DNA from: Nitrospirota bacterium
Lineage (GTDB): Bacteria; Nitrospirota; UBA9217
DNA: 37,694 nucleotides
Reading direction: 5' to 3'
NCBI GenBank assembly: GCA_035516965.1
Contig: DATIZR010000012.1
Coordinates: forward strand, 1 to 37,694
The notes under the pieces are model-generated. The model saw only the letters and a program-made list of their open reading frames with translations, had not been told where the DNA came from and did no database searches. Numbering within the stretch: position 1 is the stretch's first letter; every line of letters starts with the position of its first letter. The position numbers and the translations under genes were made by a program. Shown piece after piece: positions 6,977 to 15,779 of the stretch.

Positions 6977-9472
6977 ATGATCCACTTTGCGTTGAAAAAC
7001 ATCTGCAAGCCGATGAACGACATTGTCAGATCTCTCGCCATTCGCCGTATCGTGAGCGCCTCCCTGGTCTCTGCGGTCCTGCTCCTTTGGCCTCTCTTTG
7101 TCTCGGGACAGCAATTTCCCCAGTTGGCCACCCAGAAGGCTAAAGAACCAACGGCCTCGTCCCTGATAGGACTTCTCGGAACGGATGCGGACATCGACAA
7201 GGAAATCGACCGGATCAAGGCACAGGTCGACAAGCTCCTTGCGGAAAGCCTTGGCGCTGGCGTTGCCTCCGGGAACGCCCCGGTCCTGGGAGCAAGCCCT
7301 GATGAAGTGGGTAAGCAGGAGAGAGTAAAGAGTGAGCTCGTGATAGACCTGGATAAGCAGATAGACACGCTGAAAGAGCTGAAAGAAATAAGGAAGGATA
7401 ATGCATCCTATGAACGGGAGCGGAAAACCTGGAAGGGCTTCGCAGAAAAACCTCCCTTCCCGATCGCATTTCTTGATGATATCCGGGATTCGCTGCTCTC
7501 CCAGCGGCTTGCACTCCAGTCGTTTGAACTGCGGCTTTCCCTGGCGAGGGCCTTATTCAAGAGGTTTGACGACGCCCTGAAGAAATCACGCAAGGCGCTC
7601 CGCCTTGCACAGGAAGCGAGCTCGCGGAGCGTCGGAACACCCCGGGAGCAGGGAAGCCGTTGGCTCCTTGATCTCGCGCAGCTGCAGAACGACCGGAACG
7701 AGACCGGCCTGGTGCTTGCTGAACTGCAGAGCCTGGCATATGAGACCGCGGTCAAGGGAAAGCGCTTGCAGATTGCATTTCTCGAAGAAAAGCTCAGGAT
7801 AGCCGAGGCCACTTCGCTTCTCTCCAAGGAGGACGTTGAGAAAAAACTCAGCGAGCTTGACGGTCAACGCAGGGATATGGAGGAGGGGTTGCTCAGGGCG
7901 CAAAAGAGCGAGTCTGAACGGAGAAAAAAACTGGATGCTATCCGTGATGTCCTGAGCAGTCTGCCTGCGTCGGGGCAGGAAATGGCGCTTTCCCAGGGCC
8001 CCGTCAAGAAAATGATCCAGACGCTGGCGCCGGCCCGGGAAAGGAAACTTTCCCCCGCAGAACAGCTTCAGCTTCTCAGGCTTGACTTCGAAGCGGAGCA
8101 GGTCTTTGTCGAGACCTCGCGTCTGAAGGTCACCGCGTTCAAAGCGCGGATACAGTTTGTGAACGCCGCGGAAAAGGTCTGGCAGGACCGCTACTGGCTC
8201 ACCCAGAAGCGGGACCTGAAGGAGATCCGGGAAAAGCAGGCAGAGGTGACCGAAGACCTTGCGCGTCTGGGACTTGTCAGGAAATTTGCCGATTCGAACC
8301 TGTCGAGCTGGATGAACCTCATCAAGAGCCAGAAGTACAGAATAGCGTCTCTGAGAAAATCCGACCCGGCGGCGAAGATCCAGGAGCTGATTCTCAGGGC
8401 ATACGAAGAACGTCAGGACATCACCCTGGGGCTCATCGAGGGTCTCGGCAGCCTCGAGCGACTGATCATCGGCCTGAGCGGCGAGCTTTCCCGCCGAATC
8501 GACGAGGCATCATTCACCAGCCGTGTGAAGGAACGTTACCATATCGCGTATGCTTTCATCAAGGCGATCTGGAATACAGAGCTCTACGTCGCCACGGAAA
8601 CGACTGTCGTTGAAGAGCGAAGTATCGTCAGGCCGGTCAGCGTCACGATCGGAAAGGTGGTGCAGGCTCTCATTATTCTCTTTATCGGCACCTGGATCGC
8701 CGGGAGGATCGGGAAGGTCATTCAATGGGCACTGACGACGCGGCTTCAGTGGGCAACAAGCAGCGCAGAACCTGTGGGGAAGCTGGCTTTCGGCGTGATG
8801 TTCATCGGCGTGTCTGTTGTCTCGCTCGTGACAGTCAATATCCCACTTGCGGTCTTTGCCTTTCTGGGCGGCGCCCTTGCCATCGGCCTCGGGTTCGGAG
8901 CACAGCACCTCATCAACAATTTCATCAGCAGCCTGATCCTTCTCTTTGGCCGTTCGGTCAGGGTCGGGGATATCGTGGAAGTGGATGGTCAGGGTGGACG
9001 CGTAACGAACATCGGCATGAGAAACTCCCGGATTCGCCGGTTTGACGGCATTGACATGCTTGTTCCGAACAGTCAGTTCATCCAGCACACCGTCACGAAC
9101 TGGACGCTCTCGGACCTGATGATGCGCTATTCGGTCTCCCTCAGTGTTGCCTATGGCTCTCCCACGAGGGAAACGGAACTCTTGATCAGGAAGGCGATCG
9201 AAGGGAATCCTATGGTTCTGAAGGATCCTCCGCCGACCGTATTATTCGAGGAGTTCGGCGACGGTGCACTCCTGTTCACCGGCTATTTCTGGATTGAGCT
9301 GATATCGAACCGGGACAACCGTATCGCCGTCAGTGAAATACGGCATGAGATCAATGAACTCCTTGACAAAGCAGGCATCGTAATAGCCTTCCCGCAAAGA
9401 GACGTGCATGTAGATTCCTCGAAACCCCTCGAGGTGAAGGTCATAGCATCGGAGGCTCAGACAAAAGAGTAG
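6977..9472 (+). CDS. Large MscS-family mechanosensitive channel with periplasmic coiled-coil domain
   Basis: 831 codons. A signal-like segment (about 20-46, ending SGQ) precedes roughly 500 residues rich in Lys, Glu and Leu, predicted to be helical and coiled-coil, like the long periplasmic domain of MscK. Membrane helices cluster at about 555-660. The pore-lining helix is recognisable (GGALAIGLGFGAQHLINNF), followed by the beta-domain signature (GRSVRVGDIVEVDGQGGRV) and the conserved PNSQFI segment. Family role: opening under membrane tension to release solutes during osmotic downshock. It is shorter than E. coli MscK (1120 residues). The start at 6977 has a modest ribosome site (GGGAG about 12 bases upstream); the in-frame ATG at 7013 has none. 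Confidence 0.85.
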   Translation: MIHFALKNICKPMNDIVRSLAIRRIVSASLVSAVLLLWPLFVSGQQFPQLATQKAKEPTASSLIGLLGTDADIDKEIDRIKAQVDKLLAESLGAGVASGNAPVLGASPDEVGKQERVKSELVIDLDKQIDTLKELKEIRKDNASYERERKTWKGFAEKPPFPIAFLDDIRDSLLSQRLALQSFELRLSLARALFKRFDDALKKSRKALRLAQEASSRSVGTPREQGSRWLLDLAQLQNDRNETGLVLAELQSLAYETAVKGKRLQIAFLEEKLRIAEATSLLSKEDVEKKLSELDGQRRDMEEGLLRAQKSESERRKKLDAIRDVLSSLPASGQEMALSQGPVKKMIQTLAPARERKLSPAEQLQLLRLDFEAEQVFVETSRLKVTAFKARIQFVNAAEKVWQDRYWLTQKRDLKEIREKQAEVTEDLARLGLVRKFADSNLSSWMNLIKSQKYRIASLRKSDPAAKIQELILRAYEERQDITLGLIEGLGSLERLIIGLSGELSRRIDEASFTSRVKERYHIAYAFIKAIWNTELYVATETTVVEERSIVRPVSVTIGKVVQALIILFIGTWIAGRIGKVIQWALTTRLQWATSSAEPVGKLAFGVMFIGVSVVSLVTVNIPLAVFAFLGGALAIGLGFGAQHLINNFISSLILLFGRSVRVGDIVEVDGQGGRVTNIGMRNSRIRRFDGIDMLVPNSQFIQHTVTNWTLSDLMMRYSVSLSVAYGSPTRETELLIRKAIEGNPMVLKDPPPTVLFEEFGDGALLFTGYFWIELISNRDNRIAVSEIRHEINELLDKAGIVIAFPQRDVHVDSSKPLEVKVIASEAQTKE

Positions 9473-9904
9473 CAGCTCGTCGGGTCTCTGGCGGGGGGCG
9501 GCCGGATCATAGTACAGCATGAGAGGAAATGACGCTTTTTGCGAAACGAGGTCACAATGAGGGCGGGATCACGGACCTTCTGAACACCGCGCCGGTTATG
9601 CTCAAAGCGAGGAAATCAACAAGCATTATCACAAATCATCATAATAACAATCGCGACAATAATAAGCATGTCTATTGATGTTTATGCTATATTAAATCAA
9701 GGTGTTTTATAACCTATTTTTCCATCCGGCCTTTGGATTCTTTATTCTATTTTCAATTCAGTCGTTTTACTACTATAGTTCTATCAATAACACTGATAAT
9801 CTGGCAATGCGGCGACCTGATTCGCTATCGGCACTGTCGGCATCAGAGAAACTATTATAGAATAATTTTGAGTCCTACGACAGCCATAACCAAGGATGAA
9901 AGCA
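9473..9904. other. AT-rich intergenic region upstream of the sigma-54 activator
   Basis: This 432-base gap holds no credible gene. From about 9605 to 9895 the base composition turns strongly AT-rich, unlike all surrounding genes. It contains a short direct repeat of ATAATAA near 9641-9665 and an extended -10-like element, TGC followed by TATATT (9685-9693), with no good -35 partner. A start there would leave a leader of about 200 bases. I see no sigma-54 (-24/-12) site. A 60-codon frame at 9733-9915 has no ribosome site and no protein-like composition. Confidence 0.5.
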
Positions 9905-11509
9905 ATGAATCATAAGGAAAAAGACCTGACTCAAGAGCTCAGTGAACGGCTTCGCTTTGAGACAATGCTGACGGAAATCTCGACGGGGTTTATCAATATA
10001 CCCGCGGATCAGTTGGATCGCGCGATCCTGGACTCTCAGCGCCGCGTCTGCGAATGTCTCGATCTGGATCGCTCCACGCTCTGGCAGATTTCCAAAGAAG
10101 ATCGGGACCATGTTCTGCTCACACATATTTATCAGCCGCCGGCAAGCCCCCAGCCTCCTGACCGCATGCAAGCAAAGGATTATTTCCCATGGTCACAGCA
10201 AAAGATGCTTGCCGGCGAGATTGTCGTCATTTCCAGGCTATCCGATTTCCCGCCGGAGGCTGGACGCGACCAAGAGACTTTCCGTCTCTACGAAACGAAA
10301 TCGACCGTGCTGATTCCCTTGTCAGTAGGCGGCAGTGCGATAATCGGAGCGTTGTCCTTTGCCGCCACGAGGGGAGAGCGGCACTGGTCAGACCCGCTCA
10401 TAAAACGGCTTCAACTCGTCGCTCAGATGTTTGCCAATGCGCTCGCCCGAAAAAGGGCGAACGAGGAGCTTCTCAATGTGGTGTCCGAGATAGACCTGTT
10501 GAAAAGTCGTCTTGAGGCCGAGAACGTCTATCTTCGTGAAGATATGAAAATGGTGCACAACTTCGACAAGATCGTCGGTCAGAGCGAGGCATTGCTGTAT
10601 GTTCTGTTCAGGATGGACCAGGTGGCAGGCACCGATGCGACGGTTCTTATCCAGGGAGAGACGGGCACGGGAAAGGGAGTAGTTGCTCATGCCATTCATG
10701 GCCGGAGCCCGCGCAAGGACCGGCCCCTGATCACCGTGAATTGCGCCGCTCTTCCAGCCAACCTCATTGAGAGCGAGCTTTTTGGCAGAGAGAAAGGAGC
10801 CTTCACCGGGGCTCACGCCCGGCAGATGGGGCGGTTCGAAGTCGCCGACAGGGGAACGATCTTTCTGGACGAGATCGGGGAACTGCCCCTGGAACTGCAG
10901 GCAAAGCTGCTGCGGGTGATCCAGGATGGGGAATTTGAACGGCTGGGGAGCCCACACACCATGAAAGTGGATGTCCGGATCATTGTCTCCACCAGCCGGA
11001 ATTTAACAGACGAAATTGACAAGGGCCGGTTTCGGGAGGACCTGTATTACCGGTTGAATGTTTTCCCCATCACCATTCCTCCGCTCCGGCAGCGGCGGGA
11101 TGATGTCCCCCTTCTCGTCGACCATTTCGTGAAGAAATTCAACCGAAAGATGGGAAAGGATATCGAGACGTTGCCCCGGGAAACGATGAAGGCCCTTCAG
11201 GATTATTCATGGCCCGGAAACATTCGGGAACTGGAGCATGTGATCGAACGGGCTGTGATCACTACGCAGGGATCTGTGCTGCGTTTGGCAGAGAAGGTTG
11301 ATTCCAGCCAGACCCGTGACCGAAAAAGTGGCCACATCAGCATCGCTGATGTGGAACGGGAGCATATTTTGAGGGTGCTGGAAAAAACCGAATGGCGCAT
11401 CGAAGGAAATAAGGGTGCGGCCTCTCTCTTGGACCTGAACCCGAGCACTCTGCGTTCACGAATGCAGAAGCTGGAAATATCCCGTCCTGACCGAAAAACC
11501 GACCTTTAG
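9905..11509 (+). CDS. Sigma-54-dependent transcriptional activator with N-terminal GAF domain
   Basis: 534 codons from the ATG at 9905. This start has AAGGA eight bases upstream, whereas for the ATG at 9896 the same AAGGA runs into the start codon. Domains: GAF sensor (about 10-185), short helical linker (about 185-220), AAA+ domain with Walker A GETGTGKG (251-258), the sigma-54 contact loop GAFTGA (298-303), Walker B TIFLDEIGE (318-326), the RFREDLYYRLNVF arginine-finger region (from 376), and a Fis-type helix-turn-helix (about 502-525). All residues needed for ATPase-driven open-complex formation are present. There is no response-regulator receiver domain, so the signal is probably a ligand or redox state sensed by GAF, as in FhlA- or NorR-like activators. 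Targets are not shown; the monooxygenase and the aspartate cluster downstream are candidates. Confidence 0.92.
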   Translation: MNHKEKDLTQELSERLRFETMLTEISTGFINIPADQLDRAILDSQRRVCECLDLDRSTLWQISKEDRDHVLLTHIYQPPASPQPPDRMQAKDYFPWSQQKMLAGEIVVISRLSDFPPEAGRDQETFRLYETKSTVLIPLSVGGSAIIGALSFAATRGERHWSDPLIKRLQLVAQMFANALARKRANEELLNVVSEIDLLKSRLEAENVYLREDMKMVHNFDKIVGQSEALLYVLFRMDQVAGTDATVLIQGETGTGKGVVAHAIHGRSPRKDRPLITVNCAALPANLIESELFGREKGAFTGAHARQMGRFEVADRGTIFLDEIGELPLELQAKLLRVIQDGEFERLGSPHTMKVDVRIIVSTSRNLTDEIDKGRFREDLYYRLNVFPITIPPLRQRRDDVPLLVDHFVKKFNRKMGKDIETLPRETMKALQDYSWPGNIRELEHVIERAVITTQGSVLRLAEKVDSSQTRDRKSGHISIADVEREHILRVLEKTEWRIEGNKGAASLLDLNPSTLRSRMQKLEISRPDRKTDL

Positions 11510-11520
11510 TACTACTATAT

Positions 11521-11545
11521 ATACTTCATATACTTCATATACTTC
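11521..11545. repeat. 9-bp tandem repeat, 2.8 copies
   Basis: The unit ATACTTCAT occurs at 11521-11529 and 11530-11538, followed by a partial ATACTTC at 11539-11545, immediately after the activator stop codon. Such short tandem arrays can arise by slippage or act as iterated binding sites; nothing here distinguishes these. Confidence 0.75.
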
Positions 11546-11572
11546 TGCTCTCTCCCTCGAAAGACTGTGGCT

Positions 11573-11590
11573 GCCACGAAATACCGTGGC
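11573..11590. other. Short inverted repeat downstream of the activator gene
   Basis: GCCACG (11573-11578) and CGTGGC (11585-11590) form a six-base-pair stem around a six-base loop. The octamer GTGGCTGC also appears twice here. No T-tract follows. It could be a weak transcription end or a protein-binding site. Confidence 0.3.
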
Positions 11591-11922
11591 TGCGCACTGA
11601 CAAGTCTTCCCACCCATTATGCATTCTTTCCTGGAGCATTAAATGTATTTCAAAGACTTACCAGGCTTGGATGCATGAGAAAACCTCAGGCACGATGTTT
11701 GTAATGTGTTCTTTGTTCTCCTCATTTCCCATTCAATGATAAGTATTGTGTGCAACAAGCTGGACATCGACACCGGAGACAGGCATGTTCCTTGAGGAGA
11801 GCCCATGCCGCATTGATCCGGATTGTCCTGGAACGAACAGCGGAGCCCCCGGAAAGTGCCGGATGTCAGAGGATTGAGATACTGAAGAATCTGATCAACG
11901 TGTGAAGAGGAAGGAGCGTGTC

Positions 11923-12246
11923 ATGGTCACTACCTCGATTAGAATGACGGTGCCAAAGGAAAAGCGTCAGGAAGTGCTGCAGACGGTAAGTACGCTAACC
12001 GGAACGATGCGAAAGGAGATCGGCTGCCGGGCCTGTGATTTCTACATTGACACCGAGAACGCAGACACGTTTCTCCTGGTTGAAGAATGGGATGCCCAGG
12101 AGGACTTCGACCGCCACGTTCGCGCACCGGCATTCAGCGCGCTGCTCGGGGCAATGACGCTGCTGCACCAGAGGCCGGATGTCCGGATCAACTCGGTCGC
12201 GGAAACGGCCGGAATGGAGAAGATCAAGGCCCTGCGGGCGGCATGA
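11923..12246 (+). CDS. Antibiotic-biosynthesis-monooxygenase (ABM) domain protein, YgiN-like
   Basis: 107 codons from the ATG at 11923; AGGAAGGAG ends six bases upstream, making this better than the in-frame GTG at 11902, which lies before that site. It has the compact ABM ferredoxin-like fold pattern: an N-terminal strand (SIRMTVPKEKRQEVL), the central GC...FYID segment, and the family signature of a strand ending in EEW followed by a helix and His (FLLVEEWDAQEDFDRHV). Family members include cofactor-free quinol monooxygenases such as YgiN and small heme-degrading or peptide-modifying enzymes. Many are stress-related and their substrates cannot be read from sequence. It stands alone between the activator and the antiporter gene, 113 bases upstream of the latter. 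Confidence 0.75.
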   Translation: MVTTSIRMTVPKEKRQEVLQTVSTLTGTMRKEIGCRACDFYIDTENADTFLLVEEWDAQEDFDRHVRAPAFSALLGAMTLLHQRPDVRINSVAETAGMEKIKALRAA

Positions 12247-12359
12247 TCGGGGAAACTTGTCCTCCGACGGGGCGGTCAGGATCACAATCCTTTACGGAAC
12301 GAGGGCGCGAAGCGAGGATCTGAAGAGAAGAGGGATCTCGTGAAGAAAGGAGCACAGAG

Positions 12360-14042
12360 ATGGATTGGATCGTCAAGACCCTTCAGCAATACCCGGAGCT
12401 GGCGATCTTCCTGACGCTGGCTCTCGGCTACTGGATCGGCAGCTTCAAGTTCGGGAAGTTCAATCTCGGGGCGGTGACGGGTGTATTGCTTGCCGGGGTC
12501 CTCATCGGCCAGATGCACATCACCATTTCACCGAATGTAAAATCGGTCTTCTTCCTGATGTTCCTCTTTGCCGTCGGCTATGCGGTCGGGCCCCAGTTCT
12601 TCCGCGGCCTGAAGAGCGACGGTGTGCCGCAGGTCATTTTTGCAGTGCTCCAGTGCGTCGCCTCCCTGGCGACGGCATACATCGTCGCCAGGTTCCTGGG
12701 CTACGACGTCGGTGCTGCGGCGGGGCTCCTGTCCGGTTCCCAGACAATTTCCGCTGTGCTCGGCGTTGCCACGGACGCCGTCAATCAGCTCAGCATCCCG
12801 GCTGAGGAAAAGACAAAGTTCATAAACCAGATGCCGGTCGCGTATGCCGTGACCTACATCTTCGGCACCGCAGGCTCTGCGTGGCTCCTGGCGTCCATCG
12901 GGCCCAAGCTGCTCCGTGTGGACCTCCCGGCGGAGTGCAAGAAGCTCGAAGCCAAGATGGGCGGAACAGAGGCAGAGCCCGGGGTCATCAGTATGGCCCG
13001 CAAATTCGATGTGCGAGCCTACCGCGTGACCAATCAGAACCTTGTGAACAAGACCGTTGCGGAACTCGAAGCGCTCCCCAAGGAAGCGCGTGTCTTCATC
13101 GTGCGGGTCCGCCACGCAGGCGTGGTCATCGAACCGGAGCCAGCGACGATCATTCAGCACGATGACGTGGTCGCCGTGGCCACCCGGCAGGAGATTCATG
13201 TGGAGCGGGGGACCTTGATCGGACCCGAGGTCGACGATAGGGAGCTGCTCGATTTTCCGGCGGCGGCGCTCGACGTGGTGATAACGAACAAGTCTCTCGC
13301 CGGAAAGACCCTTGCTGAAGTAGCGGCCGACAAGGAAAAGGCCCGCGGCGTATTTTTACGAAAGCTCGTGCGTGGGGGACAGGAGATGCCCTTCACGCCG
13401 GGCACCACCCTTGATCGCGGCGACGTGCTGACCCTGGTAGGAGTCAAACGTGATGTCGAGCGGGTGGCAAAGGAGATTGGATACGCCGATCGTCCCACGA
13501 ACATGACCGACATGGTCTTCGTCGGTGTGGGCATCGTGCTGGGCGGCCTCGTAGGCGCCCTGACGATCCGACTCGGCGGCATCCCCCTGAGCCTCAGCAC
13601 GAGCGGCGGTGCGCTCATGGCCGGGCTCGTGTTCGGCTGGCTCCGGTCGGTGCATCGCACCTTCGGCCGAATCCCGGCGCCGGCGCTTTGGATCCTGAAC
13701 AACGTAGGCCTCACCATCTTTATCGCCGTGGTGGGCATCAGCGCCGGCCCGAGCTTTGTAGCAGGCCTGAAAGAAGCCGGAGTGAGTCTGTTCCTCGCCG
13801 GCATCGTGGTGACCTCGGTCCCCCTGATCATAGGCGTGCTGATGGGCAAATATATCTTCAAGTTCCACCCGGGCATCAACCTCGGCGCCTGCGCAGGCGC
13901 CCGGACAACGACGGCGGCCCTGGGCATGATCGAAGATGTCGCAAAAAGCAAGGTGCCCGCCCTCGGATATACCGTTACCTATGCCGTCGGCAACACTCTG
14001 CTGACGATCTGGGGTCTGGTGATCGTGTTACTCATGGCATGA
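12360..14042 (+). CDS. Aspartate:alanine antiporter-type transporter (AspT family), copy 1
   Basis: 560 codons with AAAGGAG seven bases before ATG. Two hydrophobic bundles (about 12-190 and 385-560) flank a soluble region with two RCK_C/TrkA_C domains (about 213-275 and 303-365). This is the layout of the AspT / aspartate:alanine exchanger family, which also includes YidE and YbjL. The symmetric re-entrant-type motifs read SGSQTIS (125-131) and [12 protein letters not shown] (511-522). In Tetragenococcus AspT swaps external aspartate for internal alanine electrogenically. The aspartate 4-decarboxylase gene follows after 27 bases, which is the classical partner and strongly supports the assignment. 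A second paralog of identical length lies at 17091 with different motif residues. Confidence 0.85.
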   Translation: MDWIVKTLQQYPELAIFLTLALGYWIGSFKFGKFNLGAVTGVLLAGVLIGQMHITISPNVKSVFFLMFLFAVGYAVGPQFFRGLKSDGVPQVIFAVLQCVASLATAYIVARFLGYDVGAAAGLLSGSQTISAVLGVATDAVNQLSIPAEEKTKFINQMPVAYAVTYIFGTAGSAWLLASIGPKLLRVDLPAECKKLEAKMGGTEAEPGVISMARKFDVRAYRVTNQNLVNKTVAELEALPKEARVFIVRVRHAGVVIEPEPATIIQHDDVVAVATRQEIHVERGTLIGPEVDDRELLDFPAAALDVVITNKSLAGKTLAEVAADKEKARGVFLRKLVRGGQEMPFTPGTTLDRGDVLTLVGVKRDVERVAKEIGYADRPTNMTDMVFVGVGIVLGGLVGALTIRLGGIPLSLSTSGGALMAGLVFGWLRSVHRTFGRIPAPALWILNNVGLTIFIAVVGISAGPSFVAGLKEAGVSLFLAGIVVTSVPLIIGVLMGKYIFKFHPGINLGACAGARTTTAALGMIEDVAKSKVPALGYTVTYAVGNTLLTIWGLVIVLLMA

Positions 14043-14069
14043 TCTTCTTGCACGAGAAAGGAGCATTCT

Positions 14070-15722
14070 ATGACAGTCAAGACCAGGAAGTCCAAGACGT
14101 CCCGCGCGGAGCAGAAGGAACTGCTCAAGCTGAGCCCTTTCGAGCTTAAGGACAAGCTCATATCGCTCGCCGCAGAGAGCGAACGGGAGAGCGACGCGCA
14201 GATGCTGAACGCCGGCCGCGGCAATCCCAACTGGATCTGCACCACACCGCGTGAGGCCTTCGGCACGCTTTTGCGGTTCGGCATCGAAGAGTCGAAGCGC
14301 GGCACCAGCATTCCCGATGCCGGCCGCATGCCGGAGAAGAAGGATATCGCGAAGCGCTTCGACGCATTCCTCGATACCAACAAAGCCGCTCCCGGAGCAA
14401 AGCTCCTCCGTGACTCCTTCGACTACGGCGTGAAAACGCTCCAGTTCGATCCCGATGCCTTCGTTCATGAGCTTACCGAGGGCATCATCGGCTGCATGTA
14501 TCCGGTGCCGGACCGGATGGCGCGCTGCACCGAGCGGATCGTGCACGAATATCTCGACCAAGAGATGTGCGACGGGAAGCCGCCTGCAGGGAGGTTCGAT
14601 ATTTTCGCGGTCGAAGGCGGCACGGCGGCAATGTGCTACATCTTCGACTCCCTGATGCTCAATCACCTGCTGCGCCGCGGCGACACCATCGCGCTCGGCG
14701 TGCCGACGTTCACGCCGTACATCGAGGTCCCGCATTTCGACCGCTACGCCTTCAAGGTCGTGAACGTCGACGCGAGCACGGAATTGCGCAAGGACGGCAC
14801 CCACACATGGCAGTACTCGGACAAGGAGATCGACAAGCTGGCCAACAAGCGCATCAAGGCGTTCTTCCTCGTCAATCCGAGCAATCCGCCGTCCTTTGCC
14901 ATGCGTGAAAGCTCGCTCAAACGGCTCGTCAGGCTCGTAAAGACGAAGCGGCCCGACCTGATCATCATCACCGACGATGTCTACGGCACCTTTGTGCCGG
15001 GGTTCCGGTCGCTGATGGCCGAGCTGCCGCAGAACACCATCGGCGTCTATTCCTACTCCAAGCACTTCGGGTGCACCGGTTGGCGGCTTGGGGTCGTTGC
15101 CGTTCACCAGAACAACATCTTCGACAAAATGCTGGCGAAACTGCCTGCCAGGGACCGTGCCGTGCTCAACCGCCGCTACAGCAGCATTTCCCTCACGCCG
15201 GAGAAATTGAAGTTCATCGACCGAATGGTGGCGGACAGCCGCCAGGTTGCGCTGAACCACACTGCCGGCCTGTCGCTGCCCCAACAGGTCCAGATGGCAC
15301 TGTTCTCCCTGTTCGCGCTGCTCGATAAGGCGAACAGCTACAAGACGCTCTGCCAGCTCATCGTGCGCCGGAGGTACCAGGCTTTCTGGGAAGGCCTCGC
15401 GATCCCGTCGCCGCCCGATGAGGACCGGGCATACTATTACGCGGAACTCGATCTCATGGTCTGGGCCGAAAAGGTTTATGGCCCCGATTTCGTGAAGTTC
15501 CTCAGGAAGAACTACGAATGCACGGACGTCCTGTTCCGCATTGCAGAGAAATCAGGCGTTGTGCTGATGCACGGCGGCGGTTTCGGCGGACCGGACTGGT
15601 CGGTCAGGGTGTCACTTGCCAACCTGCCGGAGGACACGTACCCGAAGATCGGCAAGTACCTCAGGGAGGCGGCAGAAGGCTACGTCGAGGAGTGGAAGGT
15701 ATCAACGGCGAAAAAGAAGTAA
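14070..15722 (+). CDS. asdA: Aspartate 4-decarboxylase (bifunctional with aspartate aminotransferase)
   Basis: 550 codons, close to the roughly 530 usual for this enzyme, with GAGAAAGGAG just before ATG. It is a PLP fold-type I enzyme: phosphate-binding EGGTAAM (182-188), substrate loop NPSNPPS (269-275), TDDVYG with the pyridine-N aspartate (301-306), and the Schiff-base lysine K331 within YSYSKHFGCTGWRLG. The N-terminal extension and the SKHFGCTGWRLG context mark the L-aspartate beta-decarboxylase family rather than ordinary aminotransferases. Reaction: L-aspartate to L-alanine plus CO2, consuming a cytoplasmic proton, with a side transaminase activity. It is cytoplasmic, with no signal peptide. 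Its place between two AspT-like antiporters and next to asparaginase indicates an Asn/Asp-to-Ala catabolic and energy-conserving role. Confidence 0.92.
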   Translation: MTVKTRKSKTSRAEQKELLKLSPFELKDKLISLAAESERESDAQMLNAGRGNPNWICTTPREAFGTLLRFGIEESKRGTSIPDAGRMPEKKDIAKRFDAFLDTNKAAPGAKLLRDSFDYGVKTLQFDPDAFVHELTEGIIGCMYPVPDRMARCTERIVHEYLDQEMCDGKPPAGRFDIFAVEGGTAAMCYIFDSLMLNHLLRRGDTIALGVPTFTPYIEVPHFDRYAFKVVNVDASTELRKDGTHTWQYSDKEIDKLANKRIKAFFLVNPSNPPSFAMRESSLKRLVRLVKTKRPDLIIITDDVYGTFVPGFRSLMAELPQNTIGVYSYSKHFGCTGWRLGVVAVHQNNIFDKMLAKLPARDRAVLNRRYSSISLTPEKLKFIDRMVADSRQVALNHTAGLSLPQQVQMALFSLFALLDKANSYKTLCQLIVRRRYQAFWEGLAIPSPPDEDRAYYYAELDLMVWAEKVYGPDFVKFLRKNYECTDVLFRIAEKSGVVLMHGGGFGGPDWSVRVSLANLPEDTYPKIGKYLREAAEGYVEEWKVSTAKKK

Positions 15723-15779
15723 ATGGACCAATGTATGCTGTCAGTCAAATGTGACCAAACAGATAAAGGAGGGACTACC

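Larger units (their letters stand above)
11510..11922. other. Intergenic region with short tandem and inverted repeats
   Basis: A 413-base gap without a credible gene. It begins with a tandem repeat and a six-base-pair inverted repeat (listed separately), then an AT-rich stretch at about 11635-11755. I checked for TGGC-N8-TGC-type sigma-54 promoters and found no convincing one, so control of the downstream gene by the neighbouring activator is not supported by sequence. The last 20 bases hold the ribosome site of the 11923 gene. Confidence 0.45.

Noticed and set aside
9733-9915. 60-codon frame in the AT-rich gap
   Set aside because: No ribosome site; overlaps the activator start; composition reflects AT-rich noncoding DNA.
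11510-12359. Sigma-54 promoters for the monooxygenase or antiporter genes
   Set aside because: I looked for GG-N10-GC within TGGCAC-N5-TTGC-like contexts and found no site good enough to report.
14028-15284. 418-codon minus-strand frame opposite aspartate decarboxylase
   Set aside because: The + strand frame carries all PLP-enzyme motifs; the antisense frame has none.
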